A stretch of 64,000 bases of DNA from Salirhabdus salicampi. GTDB taxonomy: Bacteria; Bacillota; Bacilli; Bacillales; Alkalibacillaceae. Positions 36,087 to 44,871 of this stretch are shown in pieces (the stretch's first letter is position 1; every line of letters begins with the position of its first letter). Where the stretch lies: positions 310,001 through 374,000 of the forward strand of contig NZ_JANBWE010000003.1 of assembly GCF_024259515.1 (NCBI RefSeq), given 5' to 3'. The notes beneath the pieces are model-generated. The model did no database searches and was not told where the DNA came from. It worked only from the letters and a program-made list of their open reading frames with translations. Both the position numbers and the translations under genes were made by a program.

Positions 36087-39000
36087 ATGCGTAACTTTTT
36101 TCGCACTATAAGAGGATTACAAAAGCCTGAGACGAAGAATAAAAAGAAGTTGAAACAAACATTGACTGTCACCCAAAAAGGGGAAAATATAAATATCGAA
36201 GGAAAGCTAAATAAAGATCAATCTTATATCGTAAAACAGCTTATCTTAAAGCCGAGGGAAGGTGGAGACTTCATCACCTTTATTCCAGACGTGGTAGGGC
36301 ATGAATTCCGTTTCCAACTTAGTTTCAATGAAATCAGCCACCTTTCCGACGAGCACATCTATGACCTATATATCCTAGTTAACGTTCCGAGTGAAAGACT
36401 GTCTAAAAAGAAAATAAAACAGCTTGAAGGAAAAGCGGCTAAAATCGAGAGAAGTGATGGGAATTTCGACTTAGAGTATCCAATGCGATTAGGGAAATTT
36501 GAGCATACAATTTGTCATTCCCTTGAACCTATAACCATCAATAACAATCGTTATTTCTTTTACATTACGAAAAAGGGAAATATCTCCTTTTCGGTTAATC
36601 GTAGCATTGTTCCAAATGTTCGAGTTGATCTTCAAACGTTTACAGCAGAAAAAAGAAGGATGTTATTATCAGGACGTTTATTTATCGAACGAGATAAGTT
36701 GCAACAAGTACATTTACTATTGAAAGGTAGAAATACGAATCATATCATTAAACGAACATTTACAGTGGATCCCATTAAGGAAGAAGAGCAGTTATTCCAT
36801 GGGTTTGTTCCATATCAATTTCAATACGAACTCGATTTTGAACGAATTTTTAAAGTCCATTCTATCAATCAAGATATATATGATCTGTTTTTAGAAGTAG
36901 ATACGAAACATGACCTTGAACCTACACTCGTGAGAGTTGCAGGGACAAATCATACTAAGTCGTTTGCAGATAAATCGAATTCAGTTGTGTACGGAGACAA
37001 TGTGTTTGTCATCATGCCTTATTTAACCATTAAAAAACAAAACCTCTCCTTTGAGGTTACTCGTTTTGATAAAGGGGCCTACTCCTATTTAAAGAGATTA
37101 CTTCCTTGGGTGTGGTTACTCCGTCCGCTTATGCGACATAAAAATATTTGGATAGTTGGTGAGTGGCCGTATAAAGCGCAGGATACAGGCTATCATTTCT
37201 ATAAATATATGCGGGAGAATCATCCGAAGCGTAATGTATACTATGTCATTGAACGGGAATCCCCAGAACGAAAGAACTTGTTGCCTTATGGTAATATTCT
37301 TCATTTCAATTCAAAAAAGCATATATGGAACTTACTCATGGCGAGAAAAGTTATATGTTCACACCATCACCACCTTATGTACCCGATCCGGACCGGAGAA
37401 TTTCACAAAAAGGTAAAAGGTGATAAGGTGTTTCTCCAGCACGGAGTCATGGGTACGAAAAATATGGCAGGTGTATACGGAAAAGGAGCCCTCGGCTTTG
37501 AAGCGGACTTATTTTTCGTCAGCTCGGAATTTGAAAAAGATATGATTGTAGAAGATTTCGGATATGAACGAGATCAGGTGAAAGTGACAGGACTTTCCCG
37601 ATTCGATCAATTGTTTGAAAAAGATGTCGATGTAAAACGCCAGTTGTTAATTATTCCGACATGGAGGGACTGGCTATTATATGATTCCACTTTTCTGGAA
37701 AGTGAATATTTTCAACGCTATAAACGTTTAATCAATCATCCTTATTTGTACGAACTTTCGCAAACCTATAACTTTGAAATCGTATTTTGTTTACATCCAA
37801 ATATGCGAAAATACGTCTCCTACTTTAAAGATTTCCCTATTAAAGTGATTCATCAAGGTGAGGTAGATGTCCAGCACTTGTTAAAGGAAAGTTCAATGAT
37901 GATTACCGACTATTCAAGTGTAGGCTTTGACTTTAGTTTCTTACATCGTCCAGTCGTGTACTACCAATTTGATCGTGAGAAGTTTTTAGGGGAGAAACCT
38001 TCACACCTGGACTTAGATCAAGATTTGCCAGGAGATATCGTGTTTGATGAACAAGACGTGTTGGAGTGTGTTGAAAACGCAGCTAAACAAAACTTTCAAA
38101 TGAAGAACGAATATAAAAAACGAGCCGAGAAATTTCTTAAGTATCGGGATCAAAAATCGTCTGAACGAATTTTCCATGAAATTCAGTCAATGCGAAAAAG
38201 GCCTTCATTTGTTAAAACAGTACTTAAGAGTAAGTACTATGACGCTTTTTACAAACGGTTCCGAAAAAGCAAGTATTATAAACCGGTCATGCACACCGTT
38301 TTTAATGTGTTAAAAACGATAACACCAGTTGATTCAAAACTCATTGTGTTTGAAAGTAATATCGGAAAACATTATGGTGACAGTCCAAAATATATTTATG
38401 AAGAAATGGTGAAGCGTAACTTAGATTATAAAATCGTATGGGTGTGTAATAAGAAAGTTCGTTTTCATGATCCAAACACGAAGCGTATTAAACGTCTGAG
38501 TCCGTCCTATTTTTATTATTTAGCACGGGCGAAGTATTGGGTTAACAATCAAAACTTCCCAACATATTTAAAAAGAAGGCGCGGGACAACCTATCTACAA
38601 ACATGGCACGGTACCCCGCTAAAGAAAATGTTGTTTGATATGAAAAATGTTAAAGGGCGTAGTGAAGGGTATATCGAACGGGTATATAATGCAACGAAAA
38701 CATGGGATTATTTAATATCCCCAAGCCCATATGCCTCTTCTGCTTTCAAAAGTGCGTTTAAATATGAAGGACATATATTAGAACTTGGTTACCCGCGTAA
38801 TGACATATTCTATTTGGACGATGAGAAACAACAGGATATTGCCGATAAAGTGAAACAGACATTAAATATCCCGAAGGATAAAAAGGTTATTTTATATGCA
38901 CCTACTTTCCGCGATCATGAAACGACAGGTGCGAATAAATTTACATTCCAATTGCAGCTCGATTTAGATGCAATGCAGGAAAGGCTTGGGGACGAATACG

Positions 39001-39428
39001 TCTTATTACTGCGCATGCATATAGCAATTAGTCAAAAGTTACGAATTCCAGCAGAGCACCAACAGTTCGTCAAGAACGTCTCGAATTATCCCGATATTCA
39101 GGAGTTGTTTTTACTTTCGGATATCCTGATTACGGATTATTCATCGGTAATGTTTGATTTTGCCAATTCGATGCGTCCAATCTTGTTCTTTACGTATGAT
39201 TTTGAGATGTATCGTGATGACATTCGTGGTTTTTATATGGATTTTGAACAGGAAGCGCCTGGGCCGTTATTGAAGACAACAGAAGAGTTGATTCATTCGA
39301 TCACAAATATCGAAGACGTAGCCAAGCAATATGAACAGAAGTATAAAGCATTTCATGAAACTTATTGCCTGTTAGAAGACGGAAAGGCAAGTGAACGGGT
39401 AGTTGATCAAGTGCTTGAAGAAAAATAA
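36087..39428 (+). CDS. Double-domain CDP-glycerol glycerophosphotransferase
   Basis: This 1113-residue protein carries two full glycerophosphotransferase domains and should add glycerol phosphate units from CDP-glycerol to teichoic acid. Residues 1-340 are two beta-rich segments without catalytic motif. Domain 1 has LQHGVMGTKNMAGVYG near 449, LLIIPTWRDW near 520 and MMITDYSSVGFDFSF near 605. Domain 2 opens with FESNIGKHYGDSPKYIYEE near 755 and has LQTWHGTPLKKMLFD near 836, VILYAPTFRDH near 950 and LITDYSSVMFDFAN near 1015. The two differ in the active motif (HGVMG against HGTPLKK), so they may act at different steps. The ATG follows GCGAGGGG. A terminator follows. The mix could be a TagF-like polymerase or a primer-polymerase fusion. 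Confidence 0.85.
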   Translation: MRNFFRTIRGLQKPETKNKKKLKQTLTVTQKGENINIEGKLNKDQSYIVKQLILKPREGGDFITFIPDVVGHEFRFQLSFNEISHLSDEHIYDLYILVNVPSERLSKKKIKQLEGKAAKIERSDGNFDLEYPMRLGKFEHTICHSLEPITINNNRYFFYITKKGNISFSVNRSIVPNVRVDLQTFTAEKRRMLLSGRLFIERDKLQQVHLLLKGRNTNHIIKRTFTVDPIKEEEQLFHGFVPYQFQYELDFERIFKVHSINQDIYDLFLEVDTKHDLEPTLVRVAGTNHTKSFADKSNSVVYGDNVFVIMPYLTIKKQNLSFEVTRFDKGAYSYLKRLLPWVWLLRPLMRHKNIWIVGEWPYKAQDTGYHFYKYMRENHPKRNVYYVIERESPERKNLLPYGNILHFNSKKHIWNLLMARKVICSHHHHLMYPIRTGEFHKKVKGDKVFLQHGVMGTKNMAGVYGKGALGFEADLFFVSSEFEKDMIVEDFGYERDQVKVTGLSRFDQLFEKDVDVKRQLLIIPTWRDWLLYDSTFLESEYFQRYKRLINHPYLYELSQTYNFEIVFCLHPNMRKYVSYFKDFPIKVIHQGEVDVQHLLKESSMMITDYSSVGFDFSFLHRPVVYYQFDREKFLGEKPSHLDLDQDLPGDIVFDEQDVLECVENAAKQNFQMKNEYKKRAEKFLKYRDQKSSERIFHEIQSMRKRPSFVKTVLKSKYYDAFYKRFRKSKYYKPVMHTVFNVLKTITPVDSKLIVFESNIGKHYGDSPKYIYEEMVKRNLDYKIVWVCNKKVRFHDPNTKRIKRLSPSYFYYLARAKYWVNNQNFPTYLKRRRGTTYLQTWHGTPLKKMLFDMKNVKGRSEGYIERVYNATKTWDYLISPSPYASSAFKSAFKYEGHILELGYPRNDIFYLDDEKQQDIADKVKQTLNIPKDKKVILYAPTFRDHETTGANKFTFQLQLDLDAMQERLGDEYVLLLRMHIAISQKLRIPAEHQQFVKNVSNYPDIQELFLLSDILITDYSSVMFDFANSMRPILFFTYDFEMYRDDIRGFYMDFEQEAPGPLLKTTEELIHSITNIEDVAKQYEQKYKAFHETYCLLEDGKASERVVDQVLEEK

Positions 39429-39443
39429 ATAGGATAAACCATA

Positions 39444-39493
39444 ACCACTAATCCTAACGACGTTGACAGTTAGAAGATTAGTGGTAGTTTTTT
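39444..39493 (+). terminator. Rho-independent terminator after the double-domain enzyme
   Basis: ACCACTAATC at 39444 pairs perfectly with GATTAGTGGT at 39476, with more pairing (CTAAC with GTTAG) toward the loop, and a T tract follows. Confidence 0.88.
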
Positions 39494-39501
39494 AAAAGAA
39501 T

Positions 39502-39527
39502 TGAAACGAAGCATAGGAATTCCCGTC
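39502..39527 (+). promoter_or_regulatory. ECF-sigma-type promoter of the GT2/glycerophosphotransferase gene
   Basis: TGAAAC at 39502 and CGTC at 39524 are separated by 16 bases, the standard layout for SigM, SigX and SigW promoters of Bacillus. It lies directly after the terminator of the preceding gene and about 65 bases before the next start. A TATAAT at 39531 has no -35 partner at a fitting distance. Confidence 0.65.
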
Positions 39528-39592
39528 TACTATAATGAATATAACTAAAGATATAAAATTAAAATATAAATACAATAACAGGGTGAAGGGTA

Positions 39593-41719
39593 ATGAAAAA
39601 AATATCAGTAATTTTACCTGTTTTGGAAGCAGGTACCAAATGGGAGGATTGTCTTCATTCTATAGTCCACCAAACGTATAAACAGATTGAAATACTTTTA
39701 CTTTATGATAAAACGGACGAGCTACTAAACGAAAACATAGAATTTCAGAAGAACAATCATGAGAATGTGACCACCTACCACATTGACCGGTCTAAAGGAG
39801 TAGGGGTAGCACGTAATGTTGGGATTGAGCATGCGTCAGGAGATTATTTATATTTTGTACACAGTGACGACTACCTTAATTGTAATACACTAGAAGAACT
39901 GATTCACAACATCGAGGAATCACCAATGATTAAAGGGAAAATAGTAAATCCAGCTAAACACCCCCATACTAATGAGCTGGAAGGCGAGTTATACCAAGAA
40001 GGAACAGTCTCACAATTTCAAGATATAGATAAATTGTTTCAGGACCGCACGATATTACACTGTTTGATTGCCAAATCGTTTATCGATGAATATAATCTAC
40101 GTTTTTCGGAAGTTGTTCAAGCTTATACGGATTTTTCCTTTATTGTCCCGATTATGTTGAAAGTGAAACAAATCCCAGTCGCTAACAAAGCTATCTATTA
40201 TCGGCGCTCAACATTAACCTACAAACGTAGCGCAGGAGAGGCAATTGAAGACTTTTTAAAGCAATATCATTCGTTAAAGCGAGAAACGAAGGCAAATCAA
40301 AAAGCAGCTAACTACTTAGATCGACATCTATTAAATTATTACCGGAAAACGATAGTGACCCACTTTAAAATCGGGAAAAATATCGACCCCGTTTTCCCAA
40401 TATTAGTAGAATGTATGAAGCAGGTTGATGATTCTGCTTTAGCGGACAAGAGTACCATCTTAAAACGGGAAATTAAGGCGATTAACACTAACGATATAAG
40501 GAAATATAAAAGGGTAAATAAGTGGCATCATCGATTAAGAAAGGTAAAATGGGCAACAAAAAAAAGAAGGAATTTCTATATTCAACTTTATCGTTCTGTT
40601 TTTTTACGGCTGCCGAAAAAAGAAAACATCGTTGTGTTTGAAAGTTTTCTCGGGAAAAATTACTCAGATAGCCCGAAGTATATTTATGAACAGATGTTAA
40701 AGCAACGGACGAACTATACATTTATTTGGATTTTTAATGAGCCAGGTAAATCACTGCCCGGTAACCCGAAACAAGTGAAGCGGTTTAGTTTATTCTATTA
40801 TTACTATTTAGCGCGAGCGAAGTATTGGGTATTTAACGCCCGGAGTCCTGTGCATTTGAATAAACCGAAAGGGACTGTCTTTTTGCAAACATGGCATGGT
40901 ACACCATTAAAGCGACTGGCGTTAGATATGGAAGAAGTTCACATGCCGGGGACAAATACACGAAAGTATAAACGGAACTTTGTAAAAGAAACGAGGAAGT
41001 GGGATTACTTAATTTCGCCAAATGAATATTCCACAAATATCTTTCGACGTGCGTTCCAATTTGAACATGAAATGTTAGAGTATGGCTATCCACGAAATGA
41101 CGTTTTATACGGAAAGGATAAAGAACAACGTATCAATCAATTAAAAGAATCGTTGCACATTCCCCAACATAAGAAAGTTATTCTGTATGCGCCGACTTGG
41201 CGAGATGACGAGTATTATGAAAAAGGAAAATATAAATTCACATTAAAGCTGGATTTACAGCACCTGCAAGAGAAACTAGGTGATGACTATGTCATTTTAC
41301 TACGGATGCACTATTTAATTGCTCAAGATTTAGATCTTACGAGCGTTCAAGAGTTTGCCTACGACGTATCTTCCTATGAAGATATCGGTGAATTATATTT
41401 AATCTCTGACGTACTCATTACCGACTATTCTTCCGTGTTTTTTGATTATGCGAACTTAAAACGTCCCATTTTGTTTTACACTTATGATCTAGATAAATAT
41501 AAAGACCAATTACGTGGCTTTTATATCGATATGGAGACAGAAGTGCCCGGCCCACTACTGAAAACGACGGAAGAAGTAGTAGACGCGCTCGTGAACATAG
41601 ACAGCATTGAACAGCAATATGCGGATAAGTACCAGTCCTTTTATGAAACGTTTTGTTCATGGGATAATGGGGAAGCATCCCGTTGCGTTGTCGAAAAAGT
41701 GTTTCCATTAAAACCGTAA
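39593..41719 (+). CDS. GT2 glycosyltransferase fused to CDP-glycerol glycerophosphotransferase
   Basis: This 708-residue protein joins two enzymes. Residues 1-220 are a GT2 (GT-A fold) glycosyltransferase: KKISVILPVLEAGTKWEDCL, then GVGVARNVGIEHASGDYLYF and the metal-binding HSDDYL near residue 85. Residues 345-705 are a TagF-type domain with FESFLGKNYSDSPKYIYEQ, FLQTWHGTPLKRLALDMEEV near 431, VILYAPTWRDDEYYEKG near 525 and LITDYSSVFFDYANLKRPI near 609. It could both glycosylate and extend a glycerol phosphate polymer, by inference. The C-terminal half closely resembles the next gene, so the pair arose by duplication. An ECF-type promoter precedes it. Confidence 0.86.
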   Translation: MKKISVILPVLEAGTKWEDCLHSIVHQTYKQIEILLLYDKTDELLNENIEFQKNNHENVTTYHIDRSKGVGVARNVGIEHASGDYLYFVHSDDYLNCNTLEELIHNIEESPMIKGKIVNPAKHPHTNELEGELYQEGTVSQFQDIDKLFQDRTILHCLIAKSFIDEYNLRFSEVVQAYTDFSFIVPIMLKVKQIPVANKAIYYRRSTLTYKRSAGEAIEDFLKQYHSLKRETKANQKAANYLDRHLLNYYRKTIVTHFKIGKNIDPVFPILVECMKQVDDSALADKSTILKREIKAINTNDIRKYKRVNKWHHRLRKVKWATKKRRNFYIQLYRSVFLRLPKKENIVVFESFLGKNYSDSPKYIYEQMLKQRTNYTFIWIFNEPGKSLPGNPKQVKRFSLFYYYYLARAKYWVFNARSPVHLNKPKGTVFLQTWHGTPLKRLALDMEEVHMPGTNTRKYKRNFVKETRKWDYLISPNEYSTNIFRRAFQFEHEMLEYGYPRNDVLYGKDKEQRINQLKESLHIPQHKKVILYAPTWRDDEYYEKGKYKFTLKLDLQHLQEKLGDDYVILLRMHYLIAQDLDLTSVQEFAYDVSSYEDIGELYLISDVLITDYSSVFFDYANLKRPILFYTYDLDKYKDQLRGFYIDMETEVPGPLLKTTEEVVDALVNIDSIEQQYADKYQSFYETFCSWDNGEASRCVVEKVFPLKP

Positions 41720-41741
41720 TCTTTTACACTTATAATAGATT

Positions 41742-41782
41742 GAAGTGCAGACTTAACCTTCAAGGAGCTGCACTTCGTTTTA
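41742..41782 (+). terminator. Possible terminator after the GT2 fusion gene
   Basis: GAAGTGCAG at 41742 pairs perfectly with CTGCACTTC at 41768, but the T tract behind it is short (GTTTTAT). It may be partly read through into the next gene. Confidence 0.6.
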
Positions 41783-41809
41783 TGTTTAGGTCCTTATGGA
41801 GGTTTCGTC

Positions 41810-42988
41810 ATGATAAAAGAAAAAGTAAAAACAGTACTATTTCGTATATTTAAACTGATGTTTCACTTTATTAGTAAATTCCCCGCAAAGCGGAAGCTTG
41901 TAATCTTTGAAAGTTTTCACGGTAAGCAATTCAGTGACAGTCCAAGGGCAATTTATGAATACATGTTAGAACATGACCTGCCTTATCACATGTATTGGAG
42001 TGTCGATCGGCGGTATGCCCATTTATTTGAAGAAAGAAACATTCCACATATAAAACGCTTTTCATGGAAATGGCTCCTTCTCTTTCCCCGGGCTGAATTT
42101 TGGGTGACGAATAGCCGGCTTCCATTATGGTTTCCAAAACCGAAGGGTACAACATATGTACAAACATGGCATGGCACCCCTTTAAAGAAGCTGGGTGTCG
42201 ATATTGACGAAGTACATATGCCGGGAACGAGCACCGCAAAGTATCGGGAGAACTTTGTGAAAGAAGCGAATAAGTGGGATTACTTAGTATCTCCCAATGC
42301 CTACTCAACAGCGATCTTTCAACGTGCGTTTCAGTTCCAGCATGAAGTGATTGAGTCAGGTTATCCTCGAAATGATGATTTATATAACAATAATCATCCT
42401 TCTCATATTCAATCGTTAAAGAGGAAGCTAGGTATCCCTGGGGAGAAAAAGGTGATTCTTTACGCCCCAACTTGGCGGGATAACCAGTTTTACGGAAAAG
42501 GGAGATATAAATTTGACCTAAAACTCGATTTGGATGCACTCCGAAATGAACTAGGAGACGAATACGTCGTCATTTTACGCATGCATTACTTAGTGGCCGA
42601 GAATCTAGACTTAACAGGCTATGAAGGTTTCGTATACGAATGTTCCAAATATGAAGATATTCGGGACTTATATTTAATTTCCGATGTGCTGATTACAGAT
42701 TACTCATCTGTCTTCTTTGATTTTGCAAATGTAAAGAGACCGATTTTGTTCTTTGTTTATGACATCGATGAGTACCGGGACAAACTGCGAGGCTTTTATT
42801 TTGACCTTGAGGCCGAAGCACCCGGATTGCTTACGAAGGATACCGGCGAGATCATTACCGAAATCAAACGCCTGCAGTCCGCAAACTTTCAGCTTGATAG
42901 ACAGTTTGAAGCATTTTATGACCGCTTTTGTTATTTAGAGGATGGAAAAGCTTCAGAACGGGTTGTGAACCGAGTGTTTCTATCGTAA
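41810..42988 (+). CDS. CDP-glycerol glycerophosphotransferase, TagF type, single domain
   Basis: This 392-residue protein consists of a TagF-type glycerophosphotransferase domain alone. It has FESFHGKQFSDSPRAIYEYM near residue 33, VQTWHGTPLKKLGVDIDEVH near 117, VILYAPTWRDNQFYGKG near 217 and LITDYSSVFFDFANVKRPI near 296. It is closely similar to the C-terminal half of the preceding protein, including MPGT and the KYEDI/YEDI segment, so it is a tandem duplicate. The likely role is poly(glycerol phosphate) extension at the membrane. A TATGGAGG site precedes the ATG. It lies before tagGH, but a promoter separates them. Confidence 0.87.
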   Translation: MIKEKVKTVLFRIFKLMFHFISKFPAKRKLVIFESFHGKQFSDSPRAIYEYMLEHDLPYHMYWSVDRRYAHLFEERNIPHIKRFSWKWLLLFPRAEFWVTNSRLPLWFPKPKGTTYVQTWHGTPLKKLGVDIDEVHMPGTSTAKYRENFVKEANKWDYLVSPNAYSTAIFQRAFQFQHEVIESGYPRNDDLYNNNHPSHIQSLKRKLGIPGEKKVILYAPTWRDNQFYGKGRYKFDLKLDLDALRNELGDEYVVILRMHYLVAENLDLTGYEGFVYECSKYEDIRDLYLISDVLITDYSSVFFDFANVKRPILFFVYDIDEYRDKLRGFYFDLEAEAPGLLTKDTGEIITEIKRLQSANFQLDRQFEAFYDRFCYLEDGKASERVVNRVFLS

Positions 42989-43004
42989 TGAATCTTACAG
43001 TTGT

Positions 43005-43033
43005 TTGTTTTTTATCGTATTTCCTAGTATAAT
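43005..43033 (+). promoter_or_regulatory. Sigma-A type promoter of tagGH
   Basis: TTGTTT at 43005 and a perfect TATAAT at 43028 are 17 bases apart, about 50 bases before tagG. Confidence 0.7.
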
Positions 43034-43080
43034 TTTTCCGAAGACGACATGGTGACTTTTAGGAAGGAAACGAACTTTAT

Positions 43081-43902
43081 ATGAAATCCGCAATTACGGT
43101 TATAAAAGAACAATTTAAACACTTTTATCTCATTCGTAGATTGTCATTATATGAATTAAAAAGTTCTAACAATAATAATTACTTAGGTATGGCGTGGGAG
43201 ATTATCAATCCCCTCATTCAAGTGATGATTTATTGGTTTGTATTTGGATACGGTATCAGACAGCGAGAGGCAATCGAAGTCGCCGACGGGATGGCTGTTC
43301 CATTTCTACAGTGGATGCTTGCGGGAATCATTATATGGTTCTTCTTTTATCAATCTACGATTCAAGCATCGAAATCAATCTATACCCGATTACGAATGCT
43401 ATCAAAAATGAATTTTCCGATGAGTGTAATTCCGAATTACGTCATCTTCTCACAGTTTTATATTCATATCGTGATGGCACTTATCACCATCATCATTTTT
43501 CAGTTTTCTGGATATCCGATTAACGTTTACTATATACAGCTTATATACTTTTTGTTTGCTACCTTTGCTTTTATTTATGCTTTAGCGTTAATTACATCGA
43601 CATTATCGACAATCGTACGTGATGTGCATATGTTTTTAAATGCGACATTGCGGATGCTCTTATACTTATCACCGATTTTATGGACGTTAACAGTGTTACC
43701 AAGTTCCATTCAAACGATCATGAAGCTAAACCCACTATACTATTTAATTGAAGGGTATCGCTCCGGTTTATTAGGTTTAGGTTGGTATTTCGTTGAACAT
43801 TGGCAATACACCTTATATTTCTGGGGCCTGACGTTATTGTTGTTTTTCGTTGGTGCCAGCCTACACGTAAAATTCAGACGGCACTTTATTGACTTTCTTT
43901 GA
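43081..43902 (+). CDS. tagG: Teichoic acid ABC transporter permease TagG
   Basis: TagG is the membrane half of the ABC exporter that moves finished wall teichoic acid across the membrane. The 273-residue protein has six hydrophobic segments of the ABC-2 type, starting after LSLYELKSSNNNNYLGMAWE, with INPLIQVMIYWFVFGYGIR and LSPILWTLTVLPSSIQTIMK later. An AGGAAGGAAAC site precedes the ATG. Its stop is followed by tagH after 14 bases, and both fall in the TagGH/TarGH family. Confidence 0.94.
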   Translation: MKSAITVIKEQFKHFYLIRRLSLYELKSSNNNNYLGMAWEIINPLIQVMIYWFVFGYGIRQREAIEVADGMAVPFLQWMLAGIIIWFFFYQSTIQASKSIYTRLRMLSKMNFPMSVIPNYVIFSQFYIHIVMALITIIIFQFSGYPINVYYIQLIYFLFATFAFIYALALITSTLSTIVRDVHMFLNATLRMLLYLSPILWTLTVLPSSIQTIMKLNPLYYLIEGYRSGLLGLGWYFVEHWQYTLYFWGLTLLLFFVGASLHVKFRRHFIDFL

Positions 43903-43916
43903 TGGAAGGGAACCAT

Positions 43917-44720
43917 ATGGATAAATCAATCATTGTTAAAGATGTATCGAAAAAATACAAACTATACTCGAAACCAGCGGAGCGTCTCCTCGATTTGCTG
44001 TTGCCGAAAAATTACGGCGAAGACTTCTACGCCTTGAAAAATGTCAATTTTGAAGCGGAAAAAGGGGATGTAGTCGGCTTCGTTGGGATAAACGGCTCTG
44101 GGAAATCTACACTGTCTAATATCATTGCCGGCATCGTTCCTGAAACGTCGGGAACGGTCGAGGTAAATGGTCAAGCAGCGTTAATTGCCGTAGCGTCTGG
44201 CCTGAAAGGGGATTTATCAGGTCGAGAAAATATCGAATTGAAATGTTTAATGCTCGGATTTTCAAAGAAAGAGATTCAAGAATTAGAGCCGAAAATTATT
44301 GAATTTGCTGAGCTTGAAAAGTTTATCGATCAGCCTGTTAAATCGTATTCAAGCGGCATGAAATCCAGGCTCGGCTTTGCTATATCCGTCAACATTGACC
44401 CGGATATTTTAATTATTGATGAAGCCCTATCTGTAGGAGACAAGGCTTTTGCGGAGAAGAGCTTAGCGAAGATGAAGGAATTTAAAGAAAAAGGGAAAAC
44501 GATGATCTTCGTAAGCCACTCGATTGGGCAGATGAAAAAGTTTTGCGAAAAGATATTATGGCTGGAGTTTGGCCAAGTGAAGGATTACGGCACCGTAGAA
44601 GAGATATTACCGAGATATGAGACGTTTCTAAGTGAATGGAAAAAGATGTCCAAAAAAGAAAAACAAATATACCGAAAAACAGCCTTACATGAGTTAAACC
44701 AAAAACCAGTTCGAACCTAA
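43917..44720 (+). CDS. tagH: Teichoic acid ABC transporter ATPase TagH (short form)
   Basis: TagH is the ATPase of the wall teichoic acid exporter. The product has about 267 residues: Walker A in VGINGSGKSTLSN near residue 60, the signature VKSYSSGMKSRLGFAIS near 145 and Walker B in DILIIDEALSVGD near 165, followed by the H-loop FVSHS. It lacks the long C-terminal extension of Bacillus subtilis TagH (about 527 residues) and thus resembles staphylococcal TarH. The ATG at 43917 follows GGAAGGGA; an earlier ATG at 43902 overlaps the tagG stop. A terminator follows. Confidence 0.93.
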   Translation: MDKSIIVKDVSKKYKLYSKPAERLLDLLLPKNYGEDFYALKNVNFEAEKGDVVGFVGINGSGKSTLSNIIAGIVPETSGTVEVNGQAALIAVASGLKGDLSGRENIELKCLMLGFSKKEIQELEPKIIEFAELEKFIDQPVKSYSSGMKSRLGFAISVNIDPDILIIDEALSVGDKAFAEKSLAKMKEFKEKGKTMIFVSHSIGQMKKFCEKILWLEFGQVKDYGTVEEILPRYETFLSEWKKMSKKEKQIYRKTALHELNQKPVRT

Positions 44721-44729
44721 TCGAAGACC

Positions 44730-44768
44730 CGACCTTAGCCGATTACGAAAGCTAAGGTCTTTTTTTCT
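44730..44768 (+). terminator. Rho-independent terminator after tagH
   Basis: GACCTTAGC at 44731 pairs perfectly with GCTAAGGTC at 44751 and is followed by eight T residues. Confidence 0.92.
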
Positions 44769-44783
44769 GCAATTGTTTGCCAA

Positions 44784-44812
44784 TTGTTCAAACGTTTGAT
44801 CAATGGCATAAT
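44784..44812 (+). promoter_or_regulatory. Sigma-A type promoter of tagA with a palindrome in the spacer
   Basis: TTGTTC at 44784 and CATAAT at 44807 are 17 bases apart. The spacer contains TCAAACGTTTGA (44788-44799), a perfect 12-base palindrome, and CAATTGTT occurs twice just upstream (44770 and 44781). The palindrome may be an operator. Confidence 0.6.
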
Positions 44813-44871
44813 GGAATTGAAAGAGTTGTAGATTTGAGCATAGAATAGATCCTGTTGAGAGGGTTGTAAAT

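Noticed and set aside
41931-42539. 202-codon minus-strand frame inside the single-domain glycerophosphotransferase gene.
   Set aside because: It is antisense to a conserved enzyme and lacks a start signal.
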